Assembly: GCF_901709675.1 (NCBI RefSeq)
Contig: NC_051092.1
Location: 7,258,491 to 7,322,490, forward strand
Source of the DNA: Syngnathus acus
Lineage: Eukaryota; Chordata; Actinopteri; Syngnathiformes; Syngnathidae
Direction: 5' to 3'
Length of the DNA: 64,000 bases
Shown here: positions 25,501 through 38,200 of the stretch, piece after piece
Position numbering within the stretch: position 1 is the first letter of the stretch
Layout of the letters: every line of letters begins with the position of its first letter
Program-made: the position numbers and the translations under genes
The notes under the pieces: model-generated
What the model was told of the DNA's origin: nothing
Databases searched by the model: none
What the model saw: the letters and a program-made list of their open reading frames with translations, nothing else

Positions 25501-28500
25501 ATTTTGCATTGCATTTGTTTGGTGCCGCTATACAATATTGCATGACTCATCTATTTATTTATTTAAAATGTTTTTGTCTCTCACAACGGCATCAAATACT
25601 GCAGATGGAATTGATATGTGTACTTCATGAGAACATTCTGCATTCTCCTCTATTTTCAGTCACGTATTAGTTGAGAAACATTTTTATTTGATGGATGCCC
25701 ACAGACAGATCTGAGCCCAGCTGTGCAGGAAACGATGTTTCTTGTAGTAGCACAAATCAGAAACAGAAGGCCAAAAAAAACTGAACATGTTGCCAGAAAA
25801 GGTGATGCAAATGCAGTCAACCTGTCTTCTTGTGACATCTTTTACCACAGATGCGGAACTAACACCTACATAAGGGCTTGTTTTTCACATTGTGTGTGTG
25901 TGTGTGTGTTTGTTTGTGTGTGTTTGCAGGCTGATCTACAACAGAACCACACACACCACCTCATCGCCTCCCGGGGTGAACATCAACGTGCCGGGATTTG
26001 GCCAGACGTCCTCGATGGAGTATCTGGACCCTAGTAAACGTGGTGTGGGTGAGTGTGGAAGAATAAAAGTTTGCTTCCAGTCTTAAACAGTCACCATTTA
26101 TCAACAGTACTGTGCGCGTGATATAAAATGAATGGCTGGACCACAAGAAAGAACGTTATGTTCGGCTATATTTGCTTCTGCCTAAAATGGTCAGCCTACA
26201 AGACGTCCACTGACGAAACATGTTGCGGTTGTCCTTGTAATTCACAATATGTCAGAGGTGGCAAATTCAGGTCCAGAAAACAAATAAGGCTGCCACAGTT
26301 TGCCTTGAGCCACAGGAGCCTCTTCTCAGGGAGCTTGCAAGCCAAACCGCGGTAGCGTTTTTACTTTCTGGACCCGGCCGGATTTACCACCTCGGCTGCC
26401 TGGTAAACTGTTGCACGAGTGTAAACAAAGAACGTTCATTTAACATCATGTGCTGTAGCTGAAATTGCCTTCATTTGTTATTTTATAACAAATTAAAATG
26501 ATTATTGTTTTTCGGGAAATGCTGCAGTTATATGTTATTTTATACAAAAAAAACAAGTGTCTTATTGTTTTTGTAAAAGGGCATTGGGGCAATATTGCAA
26601 CTTTATATTGATGTTATATTGATGTATTTCGCATCACGTTGATGGAGTCTGTCGGACTGTGATAAGTATTGAATACACACACACGCAAACACACTGATTT
26701 GTGATCGCACGTCTGAGCTGTTTAAAGACGGCCATTGTCTGTGCTGCTTAATCACATGCGACAATCTTGATAAGCGTGATGTGATATACTCAACTCATTA
26801 CATTTGTCAAACATCAATTGTCTTTCCTTGACGATTTAATAAAACAATCTCACTGTGGCTTTTAAACAAGGAAACACTATCTTCAATTCTGAGCATCTTT
26901 TTGTGTCGAGATGAACTGACTGCTTTGAAGTAAAATGCCCTTGAAAAGATACCAATGCTTCCATACCACTAAAAGCAGCTTGTCCCCTCTTCTGCCTTTT
27001 AGGGATGTATTTCTTTAATATCGCACAGGCACTGGTGGACTGGGGCTACACTCGAGGTGATGACGTGAGAGGTGCCCCCTATGATTGGAGGAAAGCACCC
27101 AGTAAGCACAACACACACTTATGTGAGCAACTTACCCATCAGCTCCTCAATTTTGACTTCCGAGATGCCTCATTGCTTTCTTCACAGATGAGAACAAGGA
27201 ATACTTCCTGGCATTACAGAAAATGATCGAGGAGATGGCGAAGAATGCGGGCGGGCCCGTGGTTTTGATTGCCCACAGTATGGGCAACATGTACACGTTG
27301 TACTTCCTCAACCAGCAACCTCAAGCCTGGAAAGACAAACACATTAAAGCGTTCATCGCTCTGGGAGCGCCGTGGGCTGGCGTGACCAAGACACTGCGTG
27401 TGATCACCTCTGGTGAGAGAAGAAACCGTACACTTTTTTTGGGGGGTGGTACCAGACCACTATGACAGTTTGAACCGCTGCTACAGTTATTATTAGCTGT
27501 TATATTTTATGAGAATTTGTAAATAATGAAGAGGTGGCAAGTCTAATCCTTAGCGCATCTGCCAGTTCTGAGCTTTTGGGTTTCGAGTCTTAACTCTGGC
27601 CTTCGTTTGTATATTTGCACCATACTTGCCTGTCTTTTTTTTTTTTTTTTTTTTCTTCTCGGGGTTCCTCGATTTTATCCGGCATTAAAAAAAAAAAAGC
27701 ATGTTAGGGTAATTGGAGTCTCTAAAACAAGGGATCGCCAAATCCAGTCCTCGAAATCTGTTATCCTGCATGTTTTAGATGTTACCCTCCTCCAACTCGC
27801 CTTGTGTGTGCTTACAATACTCACTGGGTAATTATGTTTGCCTGTTTGAGAATTAAAAAAAAAAAAAATTGAAAAGTAAAAACAATCAATTATTGACTCG
27901 TGACGCACCACCCAACACATCAGATGATTCAATACACCACTCACAGTTCGACTAAGCCACATTTCTCCTTCCTTTTGTTCCTCTCTGTCTCCGTCCAGTT
28001 CCTCAAAGGTGGCTTTTTCTGTTTTGTGTTGCAGGCGACAATAACAACATCCCTGTCATCAGACCGCTGAAGATCCGCACTCAGCAACGTACAGCCGTGT
28101 CCACCTCTTGGCTCCTTCCTTATTCCCACACCTGGCCTAAAGATAAGGTGTGCACGCTTGTTTATTAATCGTTTGAGCTCGAAAAACTCACCACACTTGT
28201 GTGACGACGACGTCACAACAATCTGCTGCTTCTATGGCACAGGGCGTAATGGAAAAAAAGCCAGACCTCGTAAAAACATTTAAAGCATTCCTTATAACCC
28301 GTGAACACAGCGGTTGACTCGTGAGACACCACCCGACACAAATACCTCAACTATGCCATCAGGTATCAGAAGTTAACGTTAAGAGTAGAACAAAATAATG
28401 ACATAGTCAATACAATGACAGCAAATAGAAGTTCTCCTTTCCACATTTTCCTGAAAGACAAAGACCTGAAAGAATGAGAATTCTGGGAGTCTGCCTATGG

Positions 28501-28961
28501 TGTCACTCTTGTTTCACCAGAGAAAGAGTCCTACCAACCTAATACTCGGATCCATCCGTATGTAGGTTTTGATCCAGACCCCCACCACCAACTATACCGT
28601 GATGGACTACAAGCGACTATACTTTGACCTCGGTTTCGAAGACGGCTGGCTGATGCGTCAGGATACGGAGTCGCTGCTCTTTGACCTCACACCGCCGGGC
28701 GTGCCCGTCCACTGCTTGTACGGCTCGGGTGTTCCCACCTCGGAAGCCTTCCAGTACAACTCCAAGTTCCCCGACGTGGATCCCACCGTGGTGATGGGCG
28801 ATGGCGATGGGACAGTCAACCTGCTGAGCGCCATGCAGTGCAAACGCTGGGTGGGTCGCCAGAAACAGCCCGTCACCTTGCACGAGCTTCCTGGGAACGA
28901 GCACGTCAACATGCTGCTCAACGTCTCCACCGTGGCCTACATCAAGAAGGTGCTCTTCTAG
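22571..28961 (+). CDS. pla2g15: Lysosomal phospholipase A2 (PLA2G15/LPLA2), complete, 7 exons
   Basis: Lysosomal phospholipase A and transacylase of the LCAT family. Exons: 22571-22718, 24313-24469, 25930-26048, 27003-27101, 27188-27412, 28035-28147, 28566-28961; 1257 nt, 418 aa (human 412). Exon 1 encodes a hydrophobic signal ([12 protein letters not shown]). Family signatures: [16 protein letters not shown], the lid cysteines around CYKKTDSFF and DCWMDN, and the catalytic triad Ser205 in AHSMG, Asp368 in GDGDGTVN and His400 in GNEHVN. GWGYTRG-like and RGAPYDWR segments are intact. The start is the first in-frame ATG with a signal peptide; a 5-codon upstream ORF lies just before it. Exons 2 and 5 have the same lengths as in lcat (157 and 225 nt), evidence of common descent. 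Confidence 0.95.
24560..24800. mobile_element. Probable degraded MITE-like repeat in pla2g15 intron 2
   Basis: Opens CACTGGTACCTTGACTTGC and continues with TTTGAGTACGAGTTGTCG, resembling an abundant vertebrate repeat that begins CACTGGTACCTCGAC. The right end is unclear. Confidence 0.4.
25890..25924 (+). repeat. (TG)n tract immediately before pla2g15 exon 3 acceptor
   Basis: (TG)n with T-rich interruptions runs up to TTTGCAG|G, occupying the place of the polypyrimidine tract. Confidence 0.95.
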
Positions 28962-29159
28962 ACTGCGGCAAGTTTGCCAACATACAGAAAAACTCGTCTC
29001 GTCCATTGTGCTGTTCATCTCGTCATTTGCGCTGCTCTGTTATTTGCTCGTGCCGCAAACGTGGGCGCAGCAGTGACCTTTTAACCTCCTGTAACATCCA
29101 TTCGTGTTATCTAATTAATGGCTGCTGCCCAAGTACTTTTTTGAATTAAAGAAATTGTC

Positions 29160-29165
29160 AATAAA
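29160..29165 (+). promoter_or_regulatory. Polyadenylation signal AATAAA of pla2g15
   Basis: Canonical hexamer about 200 bases after the pla2g15 stop. An ATTAAA-type variant lies 15-20 bases earlier. Confidence 0.7.
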
Positions 29166-31103
29166 TTTTGTATCGTCAGAATGTTTACGGATAAATCCTT
29201 TTTAGCTGTCCAAGAAGGCATTCCGAGTGCAGTTAATTTGATCAAGGAGGCAAAGCAAGGTGACTGGATATATAGCATATATGTCATTCAAATTTGATCT
29301 TTAAATCGGTCCATATTTTTAACATTTTTTAATCGTATTTTCCCCAAATTTTAAATATAATTTGCATTTATAGGAGCTTCTGTGGCCTTTTACATTTGTG
29401 TTCATTTAGTGTGACATACTATAAATTCGGCACAGTTTTAAATAAATTCGGATTTCTGTTTACGATTCAACACTCCATAGTCACTAAATGAGGAATTATG
29501 AATATCATAACATTACAATTTTTAGGAAGAAACTTTCCAGATGTTGAAAAGCTGACCTCATTCTTGAGGTAATTAGGGTCAATTGTCATATCAGTACATG
29601 TTTTTGGTTTTGTTCGTCAGGACTGTTAAGGTCCCAACTGTTTCTCATATTTAACATGAACTACACACTGGTTGCTGATTATTATATTTGTGTTTAAGAA
29701 GTATTTTTAGGAATATGTGTCTAAGAATATTTTGTTCTGTCGCTTAAATTCTATACTCGTCCCAGTAAACACTAAAGACTTAATATTTGGGTTGGTTTGT
29801 CAAACTAAAATATTGTCTACCTGGTTGATTTGTATGAAATTGATTTGACAGAACATGGCATGCTGTTTCTTTTTTTGTTGGAAATCCAATGACGTTAAGC
29901 CTTTGCATGCTGCCTTTTATTTTCTATCGCAATTTGAGATGATTTTTTTTGGCTCAAGACAATCAAGTGTTGTGCTTCTCCAAAGGTGATTGTGCTCGTG
30001 GAAATGACTTCATTCTCTAACTGGAGTAATTGTATTACCTGACTGAACAGTCAATTAAGTACTGCCAGTGATAAATTGTTTATTATACAAATGATTTCTG
30101 TATGTTTCATTTTGAGTGCCCTAAATTCTAGTAAATATATCTCAAATATAAAAGGAGAAAAATAAGCATTGGTAGAACATGCAAACTCCATGCTGCATGT
30201 TTGCACCGACAGTTTCATTTTATCTCGCGCAAACACGAGAATCTTTGCAGCAAAGCCCTTTTATAGTTGTAATAGTGTTGCTAAAACAATTAAAATGACA
30301 CAGTATGGATATGTACATACATATACACATTATGTATACGAGCATATGCCGCCTTTTGGCAATTTTGAAAGAAATACCCGACGTTAAATGTTGCGACTTA
30401 CCAATGGTGCATTCACCAAAACGCCATCTATTTTCTGTGGCTCTTTATCAGGATTTCAAGGAGCTGCAGTCTAGCATAGCTGATTTAAGGTAAAAGAAGG
30501 ACTTCTTGGACACCCTAACTGTTTGCCCAGTCTACCATAGAACACATTTCCGGAAAACCATTCACACTTTTACCGTGTCACTGAATGGGGATTGAAGCAC
30601 ACGGATCGGCTGGAGCAGGGCGACCAAATGCAGCTTAGACCAGCGTTTACTGAAGGGAACTGACATGACTTAACAAAACAATAACTAGACTGACTGACCG
30701 GAACGTGAGACAAGAAAACAACAGGACATGGAGACATCAAGACATAACGACGACGACAACACAATGATCCGACCGGAAGTGACACGCAGACAGGACTTAA
30801 ATACGAGACAGGTAACGAGATGTAGGTGACTGTGATTAGTACATAATTTGTGAGTTGACACAGGAAGGGAGGGGCGAGTACACAGACGGACAGAAACCAT
30901 GACAACCTAGACACATATAGTAACACGGCTGGGGACGAGACGTGACAAAATGAATCACTAAGCAGCAAGTGATGTTCACAAAAATGTGGTGTTACTGTGA
31001 ATGAACTGAAAATATAAGCAAGAAAAGAAAAGCCTACATGCATGTTTGATTGCTCAACCTTTAATGGTTAAATCAGTATTATAACACATTACATTTCAGT
31101 CTA

Positions 31104-31109
31104 TTTATT
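31104..31109 (-). promoter_or_regulatory. Candidate polyadenylation signal of the EndoU gene
   Basis: AATAAA on the minus strand about 100 bases beyond the stop codon, in an AT-rich stretch. Confidence 0.5.
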
Positions 31110-31204
31110 TTTATTATTGTTCGGCCTGGTCTCCCGAGAAGAGCTATACCATCTCAGTGGGACACTGTAGAGTAAAGTAAAGCTGAATTAAAATCAGAAG
31201 ATCA

Positions 31205-33845
31205 TTACGCCTGCTGCCTAATGTGTCTACTGTTGCTGCTGAGAAGTCTGGGGTAGGCGGTGCCGAGGGAGCGTCCGTGTCGGACGACCATCAGCTCCAT
31301 TTGACACTGGTCGATGTTGACCAGTACTGTGGTGCTTCTCTCCGTGTTCATGAGGAAGATAACGGTGAAGAGGGCCATCTCGAACTCGGGGCTGGTGCCG
31401 ATGAAGGAGCTGCCCACGGGTTTGAGGACGCTGTGCCAGCTGAACTGGAGGCTCATGACATGGTCGTCCTCGTCGGGCTAAGAGGGATGCGAGCGTTTGG
31501 TCACGTGACGGCCATAGCGACGAGAGACAGACTATTGTGACGTACCAAGTCGTGCTGTCTAGCCTTGTAGCCTTTGTAGTCCAACAGACTGCCCTTTTCT
31601 TGCATGTAGAACTGGATCCAGTTATGGAAGCCTGTGATTTCACTGCTAGATTTGATCTCTCCAACAAACACATGCTCAAAGCCGCAGGAGTCAGGCCTGC
31701 AAAAATGATTCCAAACATGAGTTGTAAATTCCAAATATTTTGGGTGTCCCTTTAATTTTTTTGTTTTTTTTAGCCAGGCAACATAGTAGACAGCTACAGG
31801 GTTTAATGACATCTCGACATACCTTAGTTTACTCCATATAAAGCATCCAAATTCACTCTCTGTCTCAAAATATGCACGAGGTCATTATGCTCTTACCCAG
31901 TGTTCCTCTGTCTGTGGTAGAGGTGAAACCAGATCAGGAGCAGCTGATTCTTAAAGTGTCTCAAGTTAGATGAAGACTGTCCTTTACTCACCAGATATCT
32001 GTGAGTGTGCTGCAAATAAATAAATAAATAAATAAATAAATAAATACATTTACATAAGTTACATAAGTTACATAAATACATACATACACACATACATACA
32101 TACATACATAAATCTCGACTGAGATGGGCTTCAGTTAAATCGAGACCCTAATGAAAACAAGCGCTATTACATAACAAGAAAAAAAAGACAGCGATAGTCA
32201 GCCCCCTCCCACAAATTCTTCAAGCACTGGTACGAGTCCAGTTTGCATTGAGGCCGAGAGAACGAAGCATTCCACATCTGCACACAGATGTTCCACATGT
32301 TTACTGTTCTGTGTGTGTGAAGGAATGTTTCCAGTGAAAAGCTGAGACAGCTGCAGCCTCACCCAAGAAGCCATTCAAGAGGGCCAAAAAGAACATTCTG
32401 TAATATTTGTTGCATGAATTTAGCCATTTCCTCCAAAATTGTTTTATTATTAATGCTGATTACATACTATCTAATTTGAACTTTTTTCTTTTTTAACCTA
32501 ATCTAAAATTGACCTGCCTGGTCCATTTTAAAAACCAAATGTGGCCCTTGATCACAAAACTCAGCCCTGATAGGAAGTCATGGACAGACCATCCAACCAT
32601 ATATGAACCGTACCTTCATGACTTCTGTCTCTAGGATGGCGTCCAGGAACCGGCTGGTCTCTACCCGCTCCACGGCGGTGACTCGCTCAGCCACGCCGGT
32701 GGACCTCTCGTAGTTATCCAGCAACCTCAAAAGCCCTGAAGGGCCATTGATACAGTAGAATTAGACATTTACGCCCACATGGACCCCAGTTTCCTTTCAC
32801 AAACTAGAATCAATATCATCGCTCACACTTTTGACCCAATATGATGGTATCAAAGTGGTCACTAACTGGAGATGGTGGTGGTGTTCCTCATCTTGACTTC
32901 ATTGACGTTGGAGAAAAGCGGCAAAGAAGCATGATCAAGTACAATCTGACTTCCAGGGCTCACGAACTCTGCTCGGCCCTTGCACAAACAAAAAGAAATA
33001 TGTATTTGTAATCAACATGAAAAAAAAGACACACCAAAATCACAGTGGATTCTACATACTTGAACAGAGACGGTGTAATCTACACCAGGCGTCATTCGAT
33101 TCGTATCCAGTCTCCAGAGCTCGTTGAAAAGGTTGGAAAGTTCTTGGTTTAATACCGGTCTGTCATGGGAATATTCAGCAGTATTATATTGTTTTGCAAA
33201 CATGTACAACAAAATGGTAAAGTTAGCAAGTACAAATAGGTTGTTACTGTGATCAAGTCGTTATTTCAGGTATTAGTGCTTTACTTGAGTATTTCTTTTC
33301 TTTTCATGATTTTCTACTTTTAAGTCAAGTTATCCATACATTCTACTTGTTAGTTTGCCAAAATACAACTGTCGAGGCCTATGACATGATGTATAACAGA
33401 CAAACAAACAAACAAACAAACAAACAAACAAACAAACAAACAAACAGTAACGTATTTGTTACTAGTATTAGCACTAGTGGTATTAAAAGAAGTGACATAT
33501 TTCGTGTGAAGTTTTCCTTTTTTTTCCCCCTCCATTTTCAAAACAGGTAGTGTATTTTGACGTTTAAAAATATACTCTCTTGTTGAAACAGTACATTTCA
33601 ATCTGTACTTGATTACTTTTTTAAAGTGCTTTATTCTAACACAAATCTCTGGGGGCGAATTCTACTTAAGTGTCACTTCTGACAAAATAATTGCAGTACA
33701 GTACCTGGATGCATTCAGTCCACTGAGGAAGACTCCAAAGAGGAAGGCTACACATATCCTGATAAAAAAAAAAAACATAAGAATTATCTCCCCTTTAAAA
33801 GGTGCATGAAAAAAATCGAGACCAAAATACAAACCTCCAAGTCAT
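31205..33845 (-). CDS. endou: Secreted EndoU-family poly(U)-specific endoribonuclease, complete, 8 exons
   Basis: Predicted metal-dependent, uridylate-specific RNA endonuclease. Exons: 33835-33845, 33705-33758, 33060-33159, 32867-32978, 32614-32735, 31897-32009, 31546-31696, 31205-31477; 936 nt, 311 aa. The first exon has only 11 coding bases. The N-terminus [20 protein letters not shown] is a signal peptide, so the product is secreted or luminal. There are no somatomedin-B domains before the catalytic domain, unlike mammalian ENDOU. Catalytic residues by family knowledge: His179 in GFEHVFVGE, His195 in GFHNWIQFY, and Lys240 in [19 protein letters not shown] follows. Teleosts have several EndoU paralogues, so the symbol is provisional. 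It converges tail-to-tail on pla2g15. Confidence 0.9.
32010..32112. repeat. (TAAA)n and (TACA)n microsatellites in an EndoU intron
   Basis: TAAA units at about 32011-32047 and TACA/CATA units at about 32075-32112, directly before an exon acceptor on the minus strand. Confidence 0.9.
33399..33446. repeat. (AAAC)n microsatellite
   Basis: About 11 tandem units in EndoU intron 2. Confidence 0.95.
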
Positions 33846-33950
33846 GATGCTTTTTTCCTCGTACTTCACTTCTGGAACGTACAGCGAACACCCAAGACTG
33901 TGCAGGGGTCTGGGGTCGTGTCCGAGCGGACAATTTTGCAAGTTATACCA

Positions 33951-33964
33951 ATACGCATGCGCAT
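33951..33964. promoter_or_regulatory. NRF-1-like palindrome upstream of the EndoU start
   Basis: ACGCATGCGCAT reads nearly the same on both strands and resembles the NRF-1 consensus (GCGCATGCGC). It lies about 110 bases upstream of the EndoU ATG, where a promoter would be. Function is inferred from position and motif only. Confidence 0.35.
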
Positions 33965-34446
33965 AGCAAAAAAAAAAAAAAGAAAAAGCTTACTAGAAAT
34001 ACATATGCTGGCCACCAGAGGGGGTTGTCCCTCATTAACAAAAACAACTAATTGAACGCTCAAAGAAATATTTTAACAGTTGAAATACCCATATTACTCT
34101 TTTTTTTTTTTTTTTTTTTTACTTGAGTTAAAAGCTACACTAGACTTAGAATCTCGGTTCAGGCTTTTTTGAGTGGCATTCCCATGTTCTCCTGTGCTTG
34201 CATAGGTTTTGTGCAGGCATTCCAGTTGAATGTAGAGTCCAGTTAATTGAAAACTTTACATTGTACATAGATGTGAGTGTGACTGATGTATTGTCCATAC
34301 AGATTCGTGCCTTGCAATTGGCTGACAATCCGGCTAGTTTCACCTACAGTTCACCCACAACCCGGAGGACAAACACTTCAATACGTCTAAACAAAAAAAG
34401 AAATCTCAAACCCCACAGAGGCACAAACCACTGTGATTTAAATTAC

Positions 34447-34452
34447 TTTATT
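34447..34452 (-). promoter_or_regulatory. Candidate polyadenylation signal of ppfibp1
   Basis: AATAAA on the minus strand, 750 bases past the ppfibp1 stop; it would give a 3' UTR of about 0.77 kb (34430-35200). Confidence 0.5.
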
Positions 34453-35200
34453 GATCTTTGAATTAAAAGTAGCATGAAGTTATTCATGTTCTCTGTCAGG
34501 TCAGTGGATGCATTATATGGCTACTACTGAATATGACAGCTACTTTAAGCAGAAAAGGTAATAAAACAATTTCGATTAGCCAACAATGGAAGTAAGAACT
34601 AAAGTGGAGAAAAAAAAAAAAGAAATGTAACAATTCTTAATAGTAATGTGTTAGCCCAAAAGGTTGTACTGTTTCATGTATTGATGCAAATGCATGCAGT
34701 ATATTATTGTTGAAATGTTCAGTGTAATATAAAATATACGACAACTTACTTTTAACTAGAAAGGTACTTTTTTTTGTAGAAAAGATAGCAGCTGTCATTT
34801 AGAAATATAACTTTATCTCCCCTTGTCAATAACATTGGGTTGTCACCCACTCAACACTAAGTAGGTCATTTAAAAGAAATGACATCTTAAAATGGCATAA
34901 TCTCTTCTCAACTTTGAGTTTGATAACAACCCCCCATAAACATGCCAGCACATAACTTAGTAGAAAATATTTCCAGAAACCAGCTGGCAGGCAGTGGCGT
35001 TGTCCTCAATGTCCTCCCCCTTCTTTTGGCAGTAAAGGAGACACAACGAAACGACTAACATGAGCTTGATGAAGAAGGATATGGCTCATCATTGAATGGA
35101 ACACTAACAAAAAACTGCTGAGCTAAGAGAGCATGCGGGTGGAAATTCTCTGTTGTTTTTTTCATTCACATCAAGACCAGGTCACATGGTGCCGTCAATC

Positions 35201-38200
35201 TCATGCAGTGGAGTCGTCATCCGTCACGCTGTGATTTGGGGAGTTGGACAAGCCCTTGAAGAATTCGTCTTCTTTCAACATGCTCTGCAAATGGAGAAGA
35301 TCATATCAATTCAGAGTCTGATCCAAGTCCACTGTCAACATTCTTGAGCGTTTGTACCGTTAGGTTCTGGATTCCCTCTGAGAAAGCGCCAATTTGTCTG
35401 ACAGTTCCCTCTGAGTCGTCCATCTGTTTTACGGAGAGCACAAGTGTCACATAAACATGTAGTAACTGAACAGGTTTGTTTGAAAGATAGAAGCGGTCCA
35501 AGCTCACATGGTCCAGTCGATCGAGGTCGTCCTCATAGATCTGGAGCTCAAAGCCTTTTTGGAAGCTTCGACCCTTCGGCATCTCCACGTCCATGGGACA
35601 CACGTACTCCTCGTTTTCCTCCTGCCTTTTCTTCCTCAGACTGCCGAAGTTCCCAAACGACAGCTTCTTCGGCTGGTGTGGTAATTAAAACGAGGGACGG
35701 TTATAACGGCGTCCTTCACAGACTTTGACAAACTAACCGAGATTGTTAATTCCTCGGTGATTACATTCCTAATCTGGCACTGATGCAGATGTGCCAAGGA
35801 CAAAATTACCACAGGGTCACAAAGTGTGGTAAATGCCCTTAAAGGGCTAATCTCCCTGAGTCACAAGTGTTTGAACACGTAACAAGAATATTGGCGTTTT
35901 GCCTGGGTTCATAAAAGGTTGCAAAAGTTTTCAAACCGTTTTTCTTGTCTTCTGTCTTTTCTTGTTCAAAGTTCTTTTGCGACAAGAAAAACGGTTGTCG
36001 ACTATTAACTCTGTCAGCAAAGGTCTTTGCGACCGTTTGCAACCTTAAACGGACCCTGAAGAAAAAAAAAACATTCAGGCTGTGCGCAAATCCTCACTAA
36101 CAGGGCAAGATCGAAAGCCTAAACATGATTTGAAAAAAGTTGCTCATTTTAAACAAGACTGTGTTCCATTCTGTTCCTCATTATAGCAGACATTTACAAC
36201 TCAACTTTACGCGAGTCCCCGGTGAAGAAGGCCCAGCCCACTAGTGGTGTCACCATTAACCATGTTTGTCTTAACAAGTGACCATTAAACACAGATTTGC
36301 CCAACGAGCACATAACAAGCCTGAAGAAGCACCAGTTGCCAACCAATGGAGAAAATAACCATCAGAAAAAATGCTTACTATAGAAGTGATGTTACCTTGA
36401 CCTTGGTGGTGGCAGTCAGCAGAGTGTAATCTGGGTTTTCCAGACACTCCTGCTTGAGCTGCTGAGCCTCTGAACCAACAAGCAGGTTGAAATGTGTAGC
36501 CAAGTGGCGACGCAGCAGCGTCTTGTTAGGGGGGATGTTCAACAGCAGCGCCATGGTCTCCACGTTAAACCTTGGCTCCAGCACCTTTAAGAAAAACAAA
36601 GGCTCTCCAATTCAAGTGATGCGTGCACACTAAATCAATTCAGCACAGCGACTCACCATCAAGCCTCCGTGCACGCCGCTGCCTCTCAGGTTGGGAGCGT
36701 ATTCGGCCAGATCGGCGGAGCGCAGCCACTCCATGACCCTGTGGTTAGTCCACTGGGAAATCTCTGCTGGGGAAATATTGTTCTGCGGACCCAAGGAAGA
36801 AATCAGAATGAAAATGTTGAAGAGTGAACGTGAAGCAGCATCCGCGTCTACTGGGCAGGCACCTCATCAGACGGTCTGCGGCGCAAGCAGTTGGGCTCAT
36901 AGTTGTTGAGTCGCAGCACTTGGATGGCTCTTTTGATACTGAGGTGGTGCAGGACGCTTCCCACTTTCATAGAAAGCAGGTCATCCTGAAGGAAAAACAC
37001 ACTAATGATTAACAACAATAAATGATTCTCAAAATACCATTGAAAAAACAAGTGAGCAGAAAGAACGTGCTCGAGTAGCATTTTTTTGCAAAGTTTATAA
37101 TTATCATAGCATATATTCTGTTATACAAACCTATATCAATACAGTAAGTATACATACCTTTTGGTTTACAATATCTAACTAAATGGAAACGGTTAATCTT
37201 GCAGCCATTGTTGCCCAAATGCACGAGTGATGCGAACCGCTCTCATCAAATGAACCAATAAATGAACCTTTCAGGTATTGAAAAGAGTGAAATGAGGCGA
37301 CATTCATAAACTGCTAGCAGCTTAAACATTCCATCTTGAAACAACAGAAAAAATGATTCTCTCCTGGAAGAAAACGATACAAAACGCATTTCTTAATGAA
37401 AAACAACATTTTTTTGTTTGACAGGGGACTCGACCAGCGAGAAGACGAATAAAGGCGCCCACTATCAAAAACACTCACCACAGTCATGTAGTGCAGCATG
37501 CGGCCATCTACCCGTCCCTCATCAAACTGGGTCTTATACTGTGGCAGCCCAATGTCATCCAGCCACCCTGAGGAGACGAGCAGAACGAATCAGTGAAATT
37601 GGGATTTTCCAAGCATAGCCCAGAGAACAGCTGCGACTTACTGGTCACCCAGTTGTAGTCCAGCTTTCCCTTGTTGTCCTCTTCCTCCGAGCCCAAAGCC
37701 TGCAGAGCCAGCTGCAGCTTCTTCCGGTGTAGCGGGTGTTTGATGCCCAGCTCCTGGCGTGGCGAGAGTGATTCGACATGTTTTAACCATTTGTTATGAC
37801 TTTTAATAGGTTGAAAGGCAACCTCTGTTCTAATTTCTCTCTCTCTTACCCTTTCCAGGTCGTGTTGGGACGCATGGAGTAACGTCTGTCCAGAAGAGAC
37901 CCACACATGTGCCATGTTCACGTAAAGACCAAGACCTTGCTCTTGCAGCCACTCACACACTTGGTCCTTGGACCAGCGTGCGAAGGGAGCGTCCACATCA
38001 CTAAGAAAGTCCCAAAGCAGCTTGTTAGAATCAAACTGAATAAGGCAACAACATGTATTTTGTCAAGAGGCTTCAGAATAAGAAAGCTCGATTGCGAACG
38101 TGATTACGAATCAAACGCTTACTTGTTGACTCGCTGGAAATCACGAGACCAACCCAGTCTAGGTCCAGCTGTGGCTCGGACTCCCCCCCTCTTAAAATCT

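Larger units (their letters stand above)
28962..31204. other. Convergent pla2g15/EndoU intergenic region
   Basis: Holds both 3' UTRs. From about 30490 to 30960 there is a purine-rich stretch (GACAAGAAAACAACAGGACA and similar) that looks like an old dispersed repeat. The long minus ORF there is low-complexity and is not accepted as a gene. Confidence 0.5.

Noticed and set aside
30570-31043. 157-codon Ser/Cys-rich ORF, minus
   Set aside because: Biased composition in a purine-rich old repeat, no domain, no splice context.
31227-31718. 163-codon minus ORF with many Arg/His
   Set aside because: Wrong-frame read through two real EndoU exons and the intron between them.
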